Assembly: GCF_002220365.1 (NCBI RefSeq)
Contig: NZ_MTHB01000126.1
Coordinates: 1 to 64,000, forward strand
Source: Caballeronia sordidicola
GTDB taxonomy: Bacteria > Pseudomonadota > Gammaproteobacteria > Burkholderiales > Burkholderiaceae
Direction of reading: 5' to 3'
DNA length: 64,000 bases
The position numbers and the translations under genes are program-made. This document shows, piece after piece, positions 42,959-51,637 of this stretch (positions are counted from its first letter, which is position 1; the number at the start of each line of letters is the position of its first letter). Below the pieces are notes generated by a model that did no database searches, was not told the origin of the DNA, and saw only the letters and a program-made list of their open reading frames with translations.

Positions 42959-44476
42959 TCAGGCTGCCTGCGCAGTCGGTTCGGATTGCACAGGCAGCGC
43001 AAGATTCAGCACTGATTGTTCGGTCGCTTTCCCGCGCGGCAATTCGCCCGCGATCCGCCCTTGTCGCATCACCAGGATTCTGTCCGATACCCCCAGCACT
43101 TCCGGGAGCTCGGACGAAATCATCACGATCGCGCAGCCGCGTTCGGCCAGTTGATAGATCACGTTATAGATCTCGTGCTTCGCGCCCACGTCGATGCCGC
43201 GCGTGGGTTCATCGAGGATCACGACTTTCAGTTCCGGCTCCGCGAGCCAGCGCGACAGAATGGTTTTTTGCTGATTGCCGCCGGAGAGGAAGCGAATTTT
43301 TTGCTTGCGGCTCGGCGTCTTGATCTTCAGCAACTGGATGAAACGGTCGGCAGTTGCAGCTTCTTTCTTCCGGTCCAGGAACAGCCCGGCGCGCAAGTAA
43401 TGCCGGCGGCACGAGATGTTGATGTTCTCGGACACCGACGCCATTGCCACGATGCCCTCTTCTTTCCGGTCCTCTGGGCACATCACGATGCCGTGCCTGA
43501 TCGCTTCACCCGCGCTGCGGATCTTGATCGGCTGGCCGTCGAGCTCGATCGTGCCCGCCTTCTTACGATCCGCGCCGTAGACGAGGTGCATCAGTTCGCT
43601 GCGCCCCGCGCCCACCAGCCCGAAGAAGCCGACAATCTCGCCGCGGCGCACGTCGAAACTCGTCGGTTCACGCAGCGCGTGACCCTCCACATTCTTCACG
43701 GAGAAGCGCACATCGCCGAGCGCACGCGGCTTGTAATCGTAGATATCCGAAATTTCACGCCCGACCATTTCCTGCACGAGCGTATCGCGCGAGACGTCGG
43801 CAAGATTTGCGTGCGACGCGATCTTGCGGCCATCGCGGAAAATCGTGCATGTATTGCACAGTTCGTAAATCTCGTCCATGCGGTGCGAGATGTAGATCAG
43901 CGCGCGGTTGTCCGCTTTCAGCTCGCGCACGAGCTTGAACAGCACTTCCGTCTCGCGATGCGACAGCGACGACGTGGGTTCATCGAGCGCAATCACGCGT
44001 GCATTGCGCAGCAGCGCCTTGCAGATTTCCACCATCTGCCGTTGCGCGATGGAAAGCTTCTTGAGCTTCGCGTTCGGATCGAGATCCACACCCATTTGCA
44101 GCAGCCGCTCGCGCACGTGCTTCTTCCCTTCGCGCTTGTGCACCCAGCCGAACGTGTTCGGCAAGGAACCGAGCAACAGGTTCTCGGCGACCGTAAGATC
44201 GGGCACGTACTGCAACTCCTGGTGAATCACCGCGACACCCGCCGCGATCGATGCGGCCGCGCTCGCGAACTTCACCTCGTTGCCATCAATCAGGACACGC
44301 CCGGAATCCGGCTGATATTCACCGCCCAGCACTTTCAGCAAAGTCGATTTGCCCGCGCCGTTCTCGCCCATCAGGCCGTGCACTTCGCCGGCGTTGACGT
44401 CGAACGACACGCCGTCGAGCGCGCGCACGCCTGGAAAAACCTTACCGATATTGTCAAAACGCAGCGTCGCTGACAC
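42959..44476 (-). CDS. araG: AraG, L-arabinose-type ABC transporter ATP-binding protein
   Basis: The product has 505 residues with two ABC domains, as in sugar importers of this class. Domain 1 has Walker A GENGAGKSTLLK, LSIAQRQMVEICKAL and Walker B ALDEPTSSLSHRE. Domain 2 has the degenerate P-loop GLVGAGRSELMHL, LSGGNQQKTILSRWL and VVILDEPTRGIDVG. The end LPVQSEPTAQAA is variable. It energises uptake through AraH. Confidence 0.95.
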   Translation of the reverse strand: MSATLRFDNIGKVFPGVRALDGVSFDVNAGEVHGLMGENGAGKSTLLKVLGGEYQPDSGRVLIDGNEVKFASAAASIAAGVAVIHQELQYVPDLTVAENLLLGSLPNTFGWVHKREGKKHVRERLLQMGVDLDPNAKLKKLSIAQRQMVEICKALLRNARVIALDEPTSSLSHRETEVLFKLVRELKADNRALIYISHRMDEIYELCNTCTIFRDGRKIASHANLADVSRDTLVQEMVGREISDIYDYKPRALGDVRFSVKNVEGHALREPTSFDVRRGEIVGFFGLVGAGRSELMHLVYGADRKKAGTIELDGQPIKIRSAGEAIRHGIVMCPEDRKEEGIVAMASVSENINISCRRHYLRAGLFLDRKKEAATADRFIQLLKIKTPSRKQKIRFLSGGNQQKTILSRWLAEPELKVVILDEPTRGIDVGAKHEIYNVIYQLAERGCAIVMISSELPEVLGVSDRILVMRQGRIAGELPRGKATEQSVLNLALPVQSEPTAQAA

Positions 44477-44587
44477 ATCGCCTCCTTGGAATTCGTGCGG
44501 ACCACGCAGCTATATGAAGCGCGCGGCCCGTATTGCTCTACCGATACCTGATACGAAAAGAGCTTACAGACGACCTGATGAACGGCC

Positions 44588-45598
44588 TTACTTAGCCGAT
44601 GCCAGGCCCATCTTCTCGCGCACTTCGCCCACGTTGTCACGCGTTGCCAGCATGCCCGTGGTCAAGGTCACGAGCGGTGGTTCCTTGCCGTCCTTGATCC
44701 ACGTGTACATGAGTTCCGACGTTTCCTCGCCATGACGCTTCGGGCTGATGATCACCGTGCCGTAGAAGCCGGTCGGGTTCGGTTTCTTGAATTCGTTCAA
44801 CGCCGAATCCGAGCCGCCAATGCCCACGCCAATCATGTTGTCCGCCTTGAAGCCACGGCCTTCCGCAGCACGCACCGCGCCGAGCACCGCTTCGTCGTTC
44901 AGGCCGAACGCCACCCAGTGCTTGAAGTTGGTGTTTTTCGTCAACGCGATGTTGGCTGCGTTGAACGCGTTTTCCGTATCGGTCTTGGCTTGCGGCGCCA
45001 TCACGATGTTGGCCTTCGGAAAGCCCGCTGCGACCAGCGCTTCCACAGCACCCGCCGTACGGTCATGTGCGGTCGGAAGCTGTTCGTACGTCACGTCGAT
45101 CGCACCGACTTCGGCCATGTTCCAGCCGCGCTTCTTGATCTCCGCAGCAATGCCATCGCCCACCTGCTTGCCGATGTTGAATGCCGAAATACCCATGTAA
45201 GGGACGGACTCAATCGGCTTGCCCGAGCCGTCGACCAGGCGGTCATCCACCGTCATCATCTTCAGTCCGGCAGCTTTCGCCTTTGCAACAATGCCCGGTC
45301 CGAGCTTGACGTCAGGCGTGCAGATCACGAAACCCTGTGCCTTTTGCGCGGCGAGGTTGTCGATGGCGCTCATCACCTTTTCGCCCGACGGCGCGCCGAT
45401 CTTCACCAGCGTGAAGCCCTTCGCCTTGGCCGCCATTTCGGCGAACTTCCATTCATCCTGGAACCACGGTTCTTCCGGCTGCTTCACCAGGAAGCCGATC
45501 TTGACGTCATCGGCGGCTTGCGCCACTGGCGCCGTGAACAAGGTAGCGCTGGCTGCGGTGGCCGTTGCAACCAGTGTGAGGAACATTCTGCGTTTCAT
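44588..45598 (-). CDS. araF: AraF, L-arabinose/D-galactose-binding periplasmic protein
   Basis: The product has 336 residues. A signal peptide (residues 1-28, ending VAQA|ADD) precedes a type 1 periplasmic-binding fold. AraF-like features are KIGFLVKQPEEPWFQDEWKFAE, GFVICTPDVKLG, MMTVDDRLVDGSGKPIESVPYMGISA and KHWVAFGLNDEAVLGAVRA. AraF proteins commonly bind both L-arabinose and D-galactose, fitting the mixed enzymes around it. Gaps of 111 and 122 bases to its neighbours could hold extra promoter or mRNA-stability elements. Confidence 0.94.
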   Translation of the reverse strand: MKRRMFLTLVATATAASATLFTAPVAQAADDVKIGFLVKQPEEPWFQDEWKFAEMAAKAKGFTLVKIGAPSGEKVMSAIDNLAAQKAQGFVICTPDVKLGPGIVAKAKAAGLKMMTVDDRLVDGSGKPIESVPYMGISAFNIGKQVGDGIAAEIKKRGWNMAEVGAIDVTYEQLPTAHDRTAGAVEALVAAGFPKANIVMAPQAKTDTENAFNAANIALTKNTNFKHWVAFGLNDEAVLGAVRAAEGRGFKADNMIGVGIGGSDSALNEFKKPNPTGFYGTVIISPKRHGEETSELMYTWIKDGKEPPLVTLTTGMLATRDNVGEVREKMGLASAK

Positions 45599-45720
45599 GG
45601 TCTGTCTCCTGACTTGAGCTGTCTAGTTGGTACGAAGGTATTGGCCGCGTCTTGTTGTGGTGACGTCGCACCACGGCCAGTGCGTCATCCTTTGCTGCTT
45701 ATCTACGTATTCATATTGCT

Positions 45721-46491
45721 TCAGTCGTGGTACAGCGCCGAGCGCCCGCCATCGACCGTGATGCAACTCGCGTTGATGAACGGCGCTTCGTCGGACGCGA
45801 GGAACACGGCGGTCATTGCCACTTCCTCCGGCCGGCCAATGCGCTTCATCGGTTGCAGATCGAGCGTCGCCTGTTTCGCTTTGGCTGGATCCGCCTGTTC
45901 GTTCCACCAGTCGTGCGTGAGTTGCGTCTCGATGTAACCTGGCGCGATCGCGTTCACGCGCACCTGCCGCCCCGCGTATTCGATACCCAACGCCCGCGTC
46001 AGTCCGATCACCCCGTGCTTCGCCACAGGGTAGGGGAAACAACCGGGGATGATCTTGAACGAGTGCGTAGAAGCAATATTCACGATGCTTCCGCGCCCGC
46101 GTTCAACCATGCCTGGCAACACCGCGCGGCAGCCGTTCCAGACGCCGTCGAGATCGACGGCGAAGCAGCGGCGCCAGTCGTCGTCGGTCATGGTCAGCGG
46201 ATCGCAAAACACGTTGATGCCCGCGTTATTCACCAGCACATCGATAGGGCCGAACTTCGCTTCGGCCTCGCTCACGGCGTTCTGCACCGAAGCGCTTTGC
46301 GTCACGTCCGTTTGAACGGCGAGCACGTTGTCCGGCGATCCGATCCGCGCCGCCGTTTCACGCGCTAAAGCAATATCCAGTTCCGCCAGCACCACTGCCG
46401 CGCCTTCACGAACAAACGCGCCGGCAATCGCCGCGCCGATGCCACGCCCGGCGCCGGTGATGATCGCGACCTTGCCTGCGAGCCGGTTCAT
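45721..46491 (-). CDS. SDR family sugar dehydrogenase, second copy in cluster
   Basis: The product has 256 residues. The coenzyme site is IITGAGRGIGAAIAGAF with LAELDIALA after it (the acidic end of strand 2 favours NAD). Next come LVNNAGINVFCDPLTM, catalytic NIASTHSFKIIPGCFPYPVAKHGVIG, and the end FLASDEAPFINASCITVDGGRS. Its ATG overlaps the dgoA stop by 4 bases. It is probably another sugar 1-dehydrogenase of the same pathway (for example galactose, fucose or arabinose). Sequence alone does not separate its substrate from that of the SDR at 41117. Confidence 0.83.
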   Translation of the reverse strand: MNRLAGKVAIITGAGRGIGAAIAGAFVREGAAVVLAELDIALARETAARIGSPDNVLAVQTDVTQSASVQNAVSEAEAKFGPIDVLVNNAGINVFCDPLTMTDDDWRRCFAVDLDGVWNGCRAVLPGMVERGRGSIVNIASTHSFKIIPGCFPYPVAKHGVIGLTRALGIEYAGRQVRVNAIAPGYIETQLTHDWWNEQADPAKAKQATLDLQPMKRIGRPEEVAMTAVFLASDEAPFINASCITVDGGRSALYHD

Positions 46492-47165
46492 TTCTTCTGG
46501 CCTCGCGCCACGGCTAATCCATTGATGAACGCCTTCGCATGCGAGGCCGTCGTCGCTGCGCTCTGACCCGGCTTGTACAACGCCGAGCCCAGACCGAAGC
46601 CGTTCGCGCCCGCCGTCAGGAATGGGCCCATGTTGTCCGGCGAGATTCCACCGACCGGCACGAGCGGCACTTGCGCCGCGATCACCGCGCGCCACGCCTT
46701 CACCACATGCGCGCCAAGTTGCTCGGCGGGGAACATCTTCAGCACGTCCGCACCGTTCTTCAGCGCGAGGAATGCTTCGTTCGGCGTCGCGACGCCCGGC
46801 GAACACGCGAGCCCTTGCGCTTTCGCGGCGCGCACGACATCGCCGTCGCTATGCGGCATCACGATCAGTTCGCCGCCGGCCTGTTTCACTTGCGCGACGT
46901 AATCCGGGTGCAGGACCGTTCCCGCTCCGACGATGGCATCGGCGGGAAGCGCCTGACGGATCGCCGCAATGCTGTCGAACGGCTTGGGCGAATTCAACGG
47001 TACTTCCATGATGCGAAAACCCGCTTCGTACAACGCGAGGCCGTGATCAGCGGCATCCGCCGGCGTCACGCCGCGCAGGATTGCGATCAGCGGGCACAGG
47101 CCGAACGCAGCGGCCAGGCCGGCGTGCGGCGCGTAAGGCGCGGGGAGGTTGATATCGATTTGCAT
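46488..47165 (-). CDS. dgoA: 2-dehydro-3-deoxy-6-phosphogalactonate aldolase
   Basis: The product has 225 residues, KDPG/KDPGal aldolase class I family. Signatures are LCPLIAILRGVTPADA (catalytic Glu/Arg region), FRIMEVPLNSPKPFDSIAA, GAGTVLHPDYVAQVKQAGGELIVMPHSDGDV, and LKMFPAEQLGAHVVKAWRAV with the Schiff-base Lys. It splits KDPGal into pyruvate and glyceraldehyde-3-phosphate. It lies 10 bases after dgoK and overlaps the SDR, so it belongs to one polycistron. Confidence 0.94.
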   Translation of the reverse strand: MQIDINLPAPYAPHAGLAAAFGLCPLIAILRGVTPADAADHGLALYEAGFRIMEVPLNSPKPFDSIAAIRQALPADAIVGAGTVLHPDYVAQVKQAGGELIVMPHSDGDVVRAAKAQGLACSPGVATPNEAFLALKNGADVLKMFPAEQLGAHVVKAWRAVIAAQVPLVPVGGISPDNMGPFLTAGANGFGLGSALYKPGQSAATTASHAKAFINGLAVARGQKK

Positions 47166-47175
47166 GATGCTGCTC

Positions 47176-48213
47176 CTAATTAGATGCGCTTGGGCTCGGC
47201 TGGATCAGGCCGGCCTGCAGCGCGATCCGATGCAACCCGCGCTCGGTCGCGTGCGCGACGGTCCGCGCATCGTGGCAACCGAAGCGCGCGAGCGCGAGGC
47301 GATAACGTTCGCAAAGCGCGTCGTTACCGATCAGCCTTAACGCCTTGCCCGCAAGATCCGCTTCCTCACGCGCCAGCACTTCATTGAGACCGCGTAATTC
47401 GTGGCCGATCAACAAGCCCGAGAGGTAATCCGCTTGTTGCTCCGGCTGCAGTTGCCCGGTCAGTCCCAGCGTGCGGGTGCTGAAAATCGTCGCGAGCAGA
47501 CCCGCGTGGCCCGCGTCTTTGGCGGTGTCGACACCGCGAATGAAAGCGCCCAGATCCTGCTGATCGGTCGCGCGCATCGTGCGCCCGAGAATGGTGTGAT
47601 CGCGCAGCGCGCCGAACGTCTCGCCGGTCATGAACGTGTAGAACCGTTCGATGCGTCCCTTTGACACAACTGCCCACTTCGCATGCGTCCCCGGCAAGCC
47701 GATCAGGCCACCGTGCGGCTGCTGGTCCAGCGAGGGGTCGCTGGCGAGCGCACCGAAGATCTGCGTTTCTTCACCGCGCATCACGTTTGGCAACGCGCCG
47801 TCCTCAAGCACGCCTGGAACGATGTGAACCGTCGTGCCCTTGAGCGTTTTCACGCGCACGATGCCCGCGACAAGCGCAGCCGGATCGGCGGGTGTGGAGA
47901 CGTACGGCGCTTCCATCCAGCCTTGCGCGCTGCCGACCATGCCCGCAGCAATCACCGGAAGCGACGCAATGCTGGCAAGCCATGCGCCGCAGGTTTCTTC
48001 GAATACGGTGTCGAAGCCGCCTTCGGCTGCAGGCTTCGGCAAATTCATGATGCCCGCCGGCGATGCCCGCGTATCCAGCACCGCGCCATTCGCGTCGAGC
48101 AGATAGGCGCGCAGCGCCGTCGTGCCCCAGTCGAGTGCGATCAGGGCGGGCGCGGCGTTCGCGTCCTTGGACAATTCGGGCTGCGTCTCGGCCGATGTGT
48201 CGATCCGCGTCAT
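47176..48213 (-). CDS. dgoK: 2-dehydro-3-deoxygalactonokinase
   Basis: The product has 345 residues, DgoK family of the ASKHA fold. Signatures are IALDWGTTALRAYLLD (phosphate 1 site), VIAAGMVGSAQGWMEAPYV, GVLEDGALPNVMRGEETQIFGAL and LIGLPGTHAKWAVVSKGRIERFYTFMTGE. It phosphorylates 2-keto-3-deoxygalactonate, feeding DgoA. The ATG at 48213 overlaps the stop of the IclR regulator (ATGA), which makes the regulator the first gene of the operon. Confidence 0.94.
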   Translation of the reverse strand: MTRIDTSAETQPELSKDANAAPALIALDWGTTALRAYLLDANGAVLDTRASPAGIMNLPKPAAEGGFDTVFEETCGAWLASIASLPVIAAGMVGSAQGWMEAPYVSTPADPAALVAGIVRVKTLKGTTVHIVPGVLEDGALPNVMRGEETQIFGALASDPSLDQQPHGGLIGLPGTHAKWAVVSKGRIERFYTFMTGETFGALRDHTILGRTMRATDQQDLGAFIRGVDTAKDAGHAGLLATIFSTRTLGLTGQLQPEQQADYLSGLLIGHELRGLNEVLAREEADLAGKALRLIGNDALCERYRLALARFGCHDARTVAHATERGLHRIALQAGLIQPSPSASN

Positions 48214-49154
48214 CGTTTGATCCTGCGTGTTGCGGGCTGCGGAACGCGCCAGCCGAGTTCTTGCGAGATCGCGCGCGCTTCGCGCTGCACGACCGGAATC
48301 AGTTCTTCCATGCGCTCCGACGGCATGTACGGAATCGTGCTCGCCACCGACAGCGCCGCGACGATCGCACCCGACGCGTCGCGCACCGGCGCCGCGACGC
48401 AGCGGATCGACGCCTCGTTTTCCTCGAGATCGAAAGTGAAACCGCCTTGCGAATAGCGTGTCATGCGCTGCACGAAGGTATCGATATCGGGCTGGTGATC
48501 GGGCTTGAAACTTACCTTTGCCAGCACGCGGTGCGACGCTTCCAGCAGCTTCGACCATGTCTCGGGCGGCAGGTCGAGCATCATCGCCTTGCCGATTCCG
48601 GTCGATGCCAGCGGCATCCGGTGACCCACCCTCGAGCGCATTTCGAGGCCGCGCGTGCCGGGAATCTTGTCGATATAAAGCACGTCGTCGCCGTCGCGCA
48701 CGCCGAGGTGAATGGTGTCGTGCGTGTGTTCGGCAAGCACTTGCAAATGCGGACGCGCTACCGCGGTGAGCGGCATTTGTTCGAGCGCGATGGTGCCGAG
48801 TTCGATCAGCTTCGGGCCGAGCAGATAACCGCCGCCGACCTGGCGAAGATAGCGCGCCTGCACCAGCGAGCTCACCAGACGATGCGTCGTGCTGCGAGTC
48901 GTGCCGAGCGCTGCGCCAATGCTGCGCAGATCGCGCGCGCCGCCGGCTGCGGCTTCAAGAATCGCGAGGCCGCGCAGCAGGGTTTGCGTGCCGGCTTGCT
49001 GCGGCGTGAGGTCGAGCAGTGCGGCCGCGGACGCCTGCGCTTCGCTCGGCTCGTTCGCTTCGTTGGCTGCGTCTACGTCGGGCGCTGCCGATTTTCCGGC
49101 CGTGCGGTCCATCGACAATTCATGCTCGACGGTGGGGTTCAGGGTCTTGGTCAT
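48210..49154 (-). CDS. IclR family regulator of the galactose/arabinose cluster
   Basis: The product has 314 residues from this ATG. About 50 low-complexity residues precede the IclR winged helix (TQTLLRGLAILEAAAGGARDLRSIGAALGTTRSTTHRLVSSLVQ in part). The effector domain has RPHLQVLAEHTHDTIHLGVRDGDDVLYIDKI, STGIGKAMM and NEASIRCVAAPVRDASG. Being first in the operon with a 4-base overlap to dgoK, it likely autoregulates the whole cluster in response to a pathway sugar acid. The frame stays open to 49373, so the true start is uncertain. Confidence 0.88.
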   Translation of the reverse strand: MTKTLNPTVEHELSMDRTAGKSAAPDVDAANEANEPSEAQASAAALLDLTPQQAGTQTLLRGLAILEAAAGGARDLRSIGAALGTTRSTTHRLVSSLVQARYLRQVGGGYLLGPKLIELGTIALEQMPLTAVARPHLQVLAEHTHDTIHLGVRDGDDVLYIDKIPGTRGLEMRSRVGHRMPLASTGIGKAMMLDLPPETWSKLLEASHRVLAKVSFKPDHQPDIDTFVQRMTRYSQGGFTFDLEENEASIRCVAAPVRDASGAIVAALSVASTIPYMPSERMEELIPVVQREARAISQELGWRVPQPATRRIKR

Positions 49155-49373
49155 GGCACTCGATGTTCGCGGCTTGAGAATGATTGAGCGTTCGTTCACG
49201 ACGCGAGTTACCGGGCCGGTGGCACGCGGCGAAGCGTCACGCAGGATGCGGCGCGGGGAATCATCGATAAGGAGTGCGAGACGCGTGGATGCGAGTGCAG
49301 ATGCGAGCGCGCTGTGTGCGCTGATGTCGCTGACGTTGGCATGACTTGTCTCCGAGTGCTTTTTTCGTTTCAC

Positions 49374-49904
49374 GCGGTCTGCGGGAAAACCCGAACCGGG
49401 TGTAACTGCCGTTTTGGCTGTGATCGGATTTTAGAGCCGGGCGTCTCGATTATTCAATATGTGATTGATGTGTTCACATATTGGGAGAAAGACGGTGCGA
49501 GGGGTGGGACTGAAAATCGGCATAGGACAGGCTTCGCGGTCCGCCCCTCGCGCACCACCGTGCATACGGATCCGTTATCCGGCCGGGCCGAGCAACCGTT
49601 GGGAGGCCAGCTGATTTAAGCCAGAATCATCAGTGCGAGCGCCCGCCCGGGCGAGTCACGGTTGTGGGATGTGTACCCGACGACGGATGAGACCCAGCGC
49701 TTCGAGCGCTTCGTCAACGAGCTCGAATAGGTCATTGGGACGCGCGCGAATGGCGCCCCCGAAGGTCGGCCTCGTCCGGCGAGGGCCGGTCCGAGCTGTC
49801 GCATTTCCAAACGTACAACTTGATGGCAATCCGAGTGCCTGTTTCACGGATTCTTTTGTCGTTGGTCCTTTCGATACTCGCGTGGTGGTCGTAACTATCT
49901 CGTT
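49374..49904. other. Intergenic region between the sugar-cluster regulator and hipA
   Basis: No convincing gene is seen. It holds the inverted repeat at 49455-49483 and an imperfect GC-rich stem near 49497-49551 (GCGAGGGG / CCCCTCGC). It also holds a short plus-strand frame ending at about 49730 with coding-like codon use (see findings). The promoter of the minus-strand sugar operon must lie in its left part. Confidence 0.5.
49455..49483. promoter_or_regulatory. Inverted repeat, candidate operator of the sugar cluster
   Basis: CAATATGTGA (49455-49464) and TCACATATTG (49474-49483) are perfect complements around 9 bases. The site is A/T-rich in a GC-rich neighbourhood and lies upstream of the minus-strand operon headed by the IclR regulator. 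The core TGTGA...TCACA also resembles a CRP half-site pair, but with a 15-base rather than 6-base centre-to-centre spacer. Confidence 0.55.
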
Positions 49905-51305
49905 CTACAACAGCGACTGGTCGATCCTTGGCACCTCTGGCGCCAGCTGCATTAGCTTGCCAACCTGGACGGTCACGAAATCATGGATGCGTTTCACCAT
50001 GCCCCGTTCCTCGCCCACGTACACTTCCGATTGCGCCAGGGTTCCCGCGACGCGCGTTATCGCTCGCGCCATACGGGTCAGTTCGCGCGCAACGAGAGTT
50101 CTGGGCGTGCCCGTGCACTGGGCGAAGTAAGCGAGTTCAAACGCGGTGACATCATCCAAACGGAATGCGTCGCCGTAAGCCAGCGCCATGTCCTGCTCGA
50201 CGGCTTCTCCGTAGGCATTGACGGATACAAGGTCGTAAAAGGGTGCGGGCGACAGGCCAGCGGGCCGCACATGGAAGGACAAATTTTTGCCGTGCGCGTC
50301 ACTGTTGCCGATGAAGAGCTGAAACAGCGCCCACCGCAGCATGACCCGGCGGCCATGTGCAGGGTTCTCAAGATGCGGCTCGAGCGCGAACAGCTTTTCG
50401 AAGCTCGCGCCCTCCCTGATGTCGCGTACCGCCTGAGCGTTACCGAAGTTGCGCTCGTACTTGAGGTTCACAGGCAGGTCCAGCGCCTGGCAGCCGTCAA
50501 TGATGTGCGTGCGCCGAACCCGAAGCGCGGTCACGCCGTCGGCAGGGTCAAGCTCTACCTCTCGGTCAAATCGCTCGATGAGCAGTATCGGCTCCGGAAT
50601 CCGGCGAATCTGCACTGTCGCCGTGGGCAGCCCGATGCTCGCGGCCAGCGTCATGCAGTAGTGCTCGTTCGCAACCATGAAAGCGGATGCGGGATTGAGT
50701 GACTCTGGCTTAAGGATGTGCGTCGAGCTGATGGGGCCACCGTCTACGAGCGAGAGCGACTCTCCTTCGACAAGCACCTGCAGTTTGTCCTGGAAGCCCG
50801 CTACCGAGAGCCGGAGCTTGCGGTCCCAGACCGGAAAGGGAATCTCATCGCGCCGACGGATACGCTCGCTCAGCTCCTCATTGGGCACGACCCGGCGCAC
50901 GGGCAGCGCATCGTTCTCTTCGACGGCCGTATATTCTGTTTCCGCGGGTTCGGCGCCGTCCTCGCCGGACGCCGCTTCTTGCGCCATGCCCATAAAACTT
51001 AGTGCGCCGACGGGCTCTCTTCCCAGGACGTGCACCAGACCGAAAGTGTTGTCCTTCGACATCTGGTACATGACCGAGGCGACTTCGAGCGCGCGCCCTT
51101 CGGGAAGTAGGTTCGCGAGGAAACGGTGTACCGCGCCAACTTTCGGCCGCGCATCCAATAGCGGGATGTGTGGCGAAAGCGGGAAAGCGGCTTCTCTCGC
51201 CCGCCAGGTTTCATCGTACGTGAAGCTGTAGATGTCCTGCTGCGACTCAAACCCGAGCAGCCCCACCGAACCGTCCTGCGTCGAAACTTTAAGCACATGC
51301 GCCAT
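49905..51305 (-). CDS. HipA-family kinase toxin
   Basis: The product has 466 residues. An N-terminal HipA_N-type domain (VGLLGFESQQDIYSFTYDETW, PLSPHIPLLDA, FLANLLPEGRAL) precedes the HipA_C kinase core. That core has LSVAGFQDKLQVLVEGES, THILKPES, VANEHYCMTLAASIGLPTA, ILLIERFDRE, the catalytic LFIGNSDAHGKNLSF and FYDLVS. HipA toxins phosphorylate targets such as glutamyl-tRNA synthetase and induce dormancy. An insertion of about 35 acidic residues (QEAASGEDGAEPAETEYTAVEE in part) lies in the first third. Its ATG abuts the hipB stop. Confidence 0.9.
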   Translation of the reverse strand: MAHVLKVSTQDGSVGLLGFESQQDIYSFTYDETWRAREAAFPLSPHIPLLDARPKVGAVHRFLANLLPEGRALEVASVMYQMSKDNTFGLVHVLGREPVGALSFMGMAQEAASGEDGAEPAETEYTAVEENDALPVRRVVPNEELSERIRRRDEIPFPVWDRKLRLSVAGFQDKLQVLVEGESLSLVDGGPISSTHILKPESLNPASAFMVANEHYCMTLAASIGLPTATVQIRRIPEPILLIERFDREVELDPADGVTALRVRRTHIIDGCQALDLPVNLKYERNFGNAQAVRDIREGASFEKLFALEPHLENPAHGRRVMLRWALFQLFIGNSDAHGKNLSFHVRPAGLSPAPFYDLVSVNAYGEAVEQDMALAYGDAFRLDDVTAFELAYFAQCTGTPRTLVARELTRMARAITRVAGTLAQSEVYVGEERGMVKRIHDFVTVQVGKLMQLAPEVPRIDQSLL

Positions 51306-51628
51306 TAGGACTGCCCCCTCGGGAGCGACGCCTTTGCATGGCTCGTCGTCACACCCAGCGCCCGCAGCGCTGTCGTTGACTCGCTCCTTGGGAGCACCAG
51401 CAGGGTCAGCCCGAGGCCGTCAAGCACGCGCAATAGCCGGTCGGAGCCAACAGGATGGCCATTTTCAAGCCGAGAAAGCACATTAGAGGACACGCCGAGC
51501 AAGTCGGCCGCGTCGTCGATTCGCAACGACTGCTCCAACCGGCGATTGCGCACGAGCGCACCGAGCGTGCTCATGTCTCGCGCTAGCGGATTGGGATGCG
51601 GATTATGCGGCGACAGGGTTCGAGCCAT
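51305..51628 (-). CDS. HipB-like XRE antitoxin
   Basis: The product has 107 residues. The helix-turn-helix LGALVRNRRLEQSLRIDDAADLLGVSSNVLSRLENGHPVG is followed by DRLLRVLDGLGLTLLVL, the usual HipB C-terminal strand. A Ser/Arg-rich tail ends the protein. It would neutralise HipA and repress the operon. The start is ATG at 51628 (MARTLS), with an in-frame ATG at 51574 (MSTLGALV) as an alternative. Its stop codon shares a base with the hipA ATG. Operator-like repeats lie upstream. Confidence 0.88.
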   Translation of the reverse strand: MARTLSPHNPHPNPLARDMSTLGALVRNRRLEQSLRIDDAADLLGVSSNVLSRLENGHPVGSDRLLRVLDGLGLTLLVLPRSESTTALRALGVTTSHAKASLPRGQS

Positions 51629-51637
51629 AGTTGTGCT

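Noticed and set aside
43016..44473. 485-codon plus-strand open frame
   Set aside because: Antisense shadow of araG, with no domain features.
49455..49483. CRP-binding site reading of the inverted repeat
   Set aside because: The TGTGA and TCACA halves are much too far apart for the TGTGA-N6-TCACA consensus; kept only as a possible IclR-type operator.
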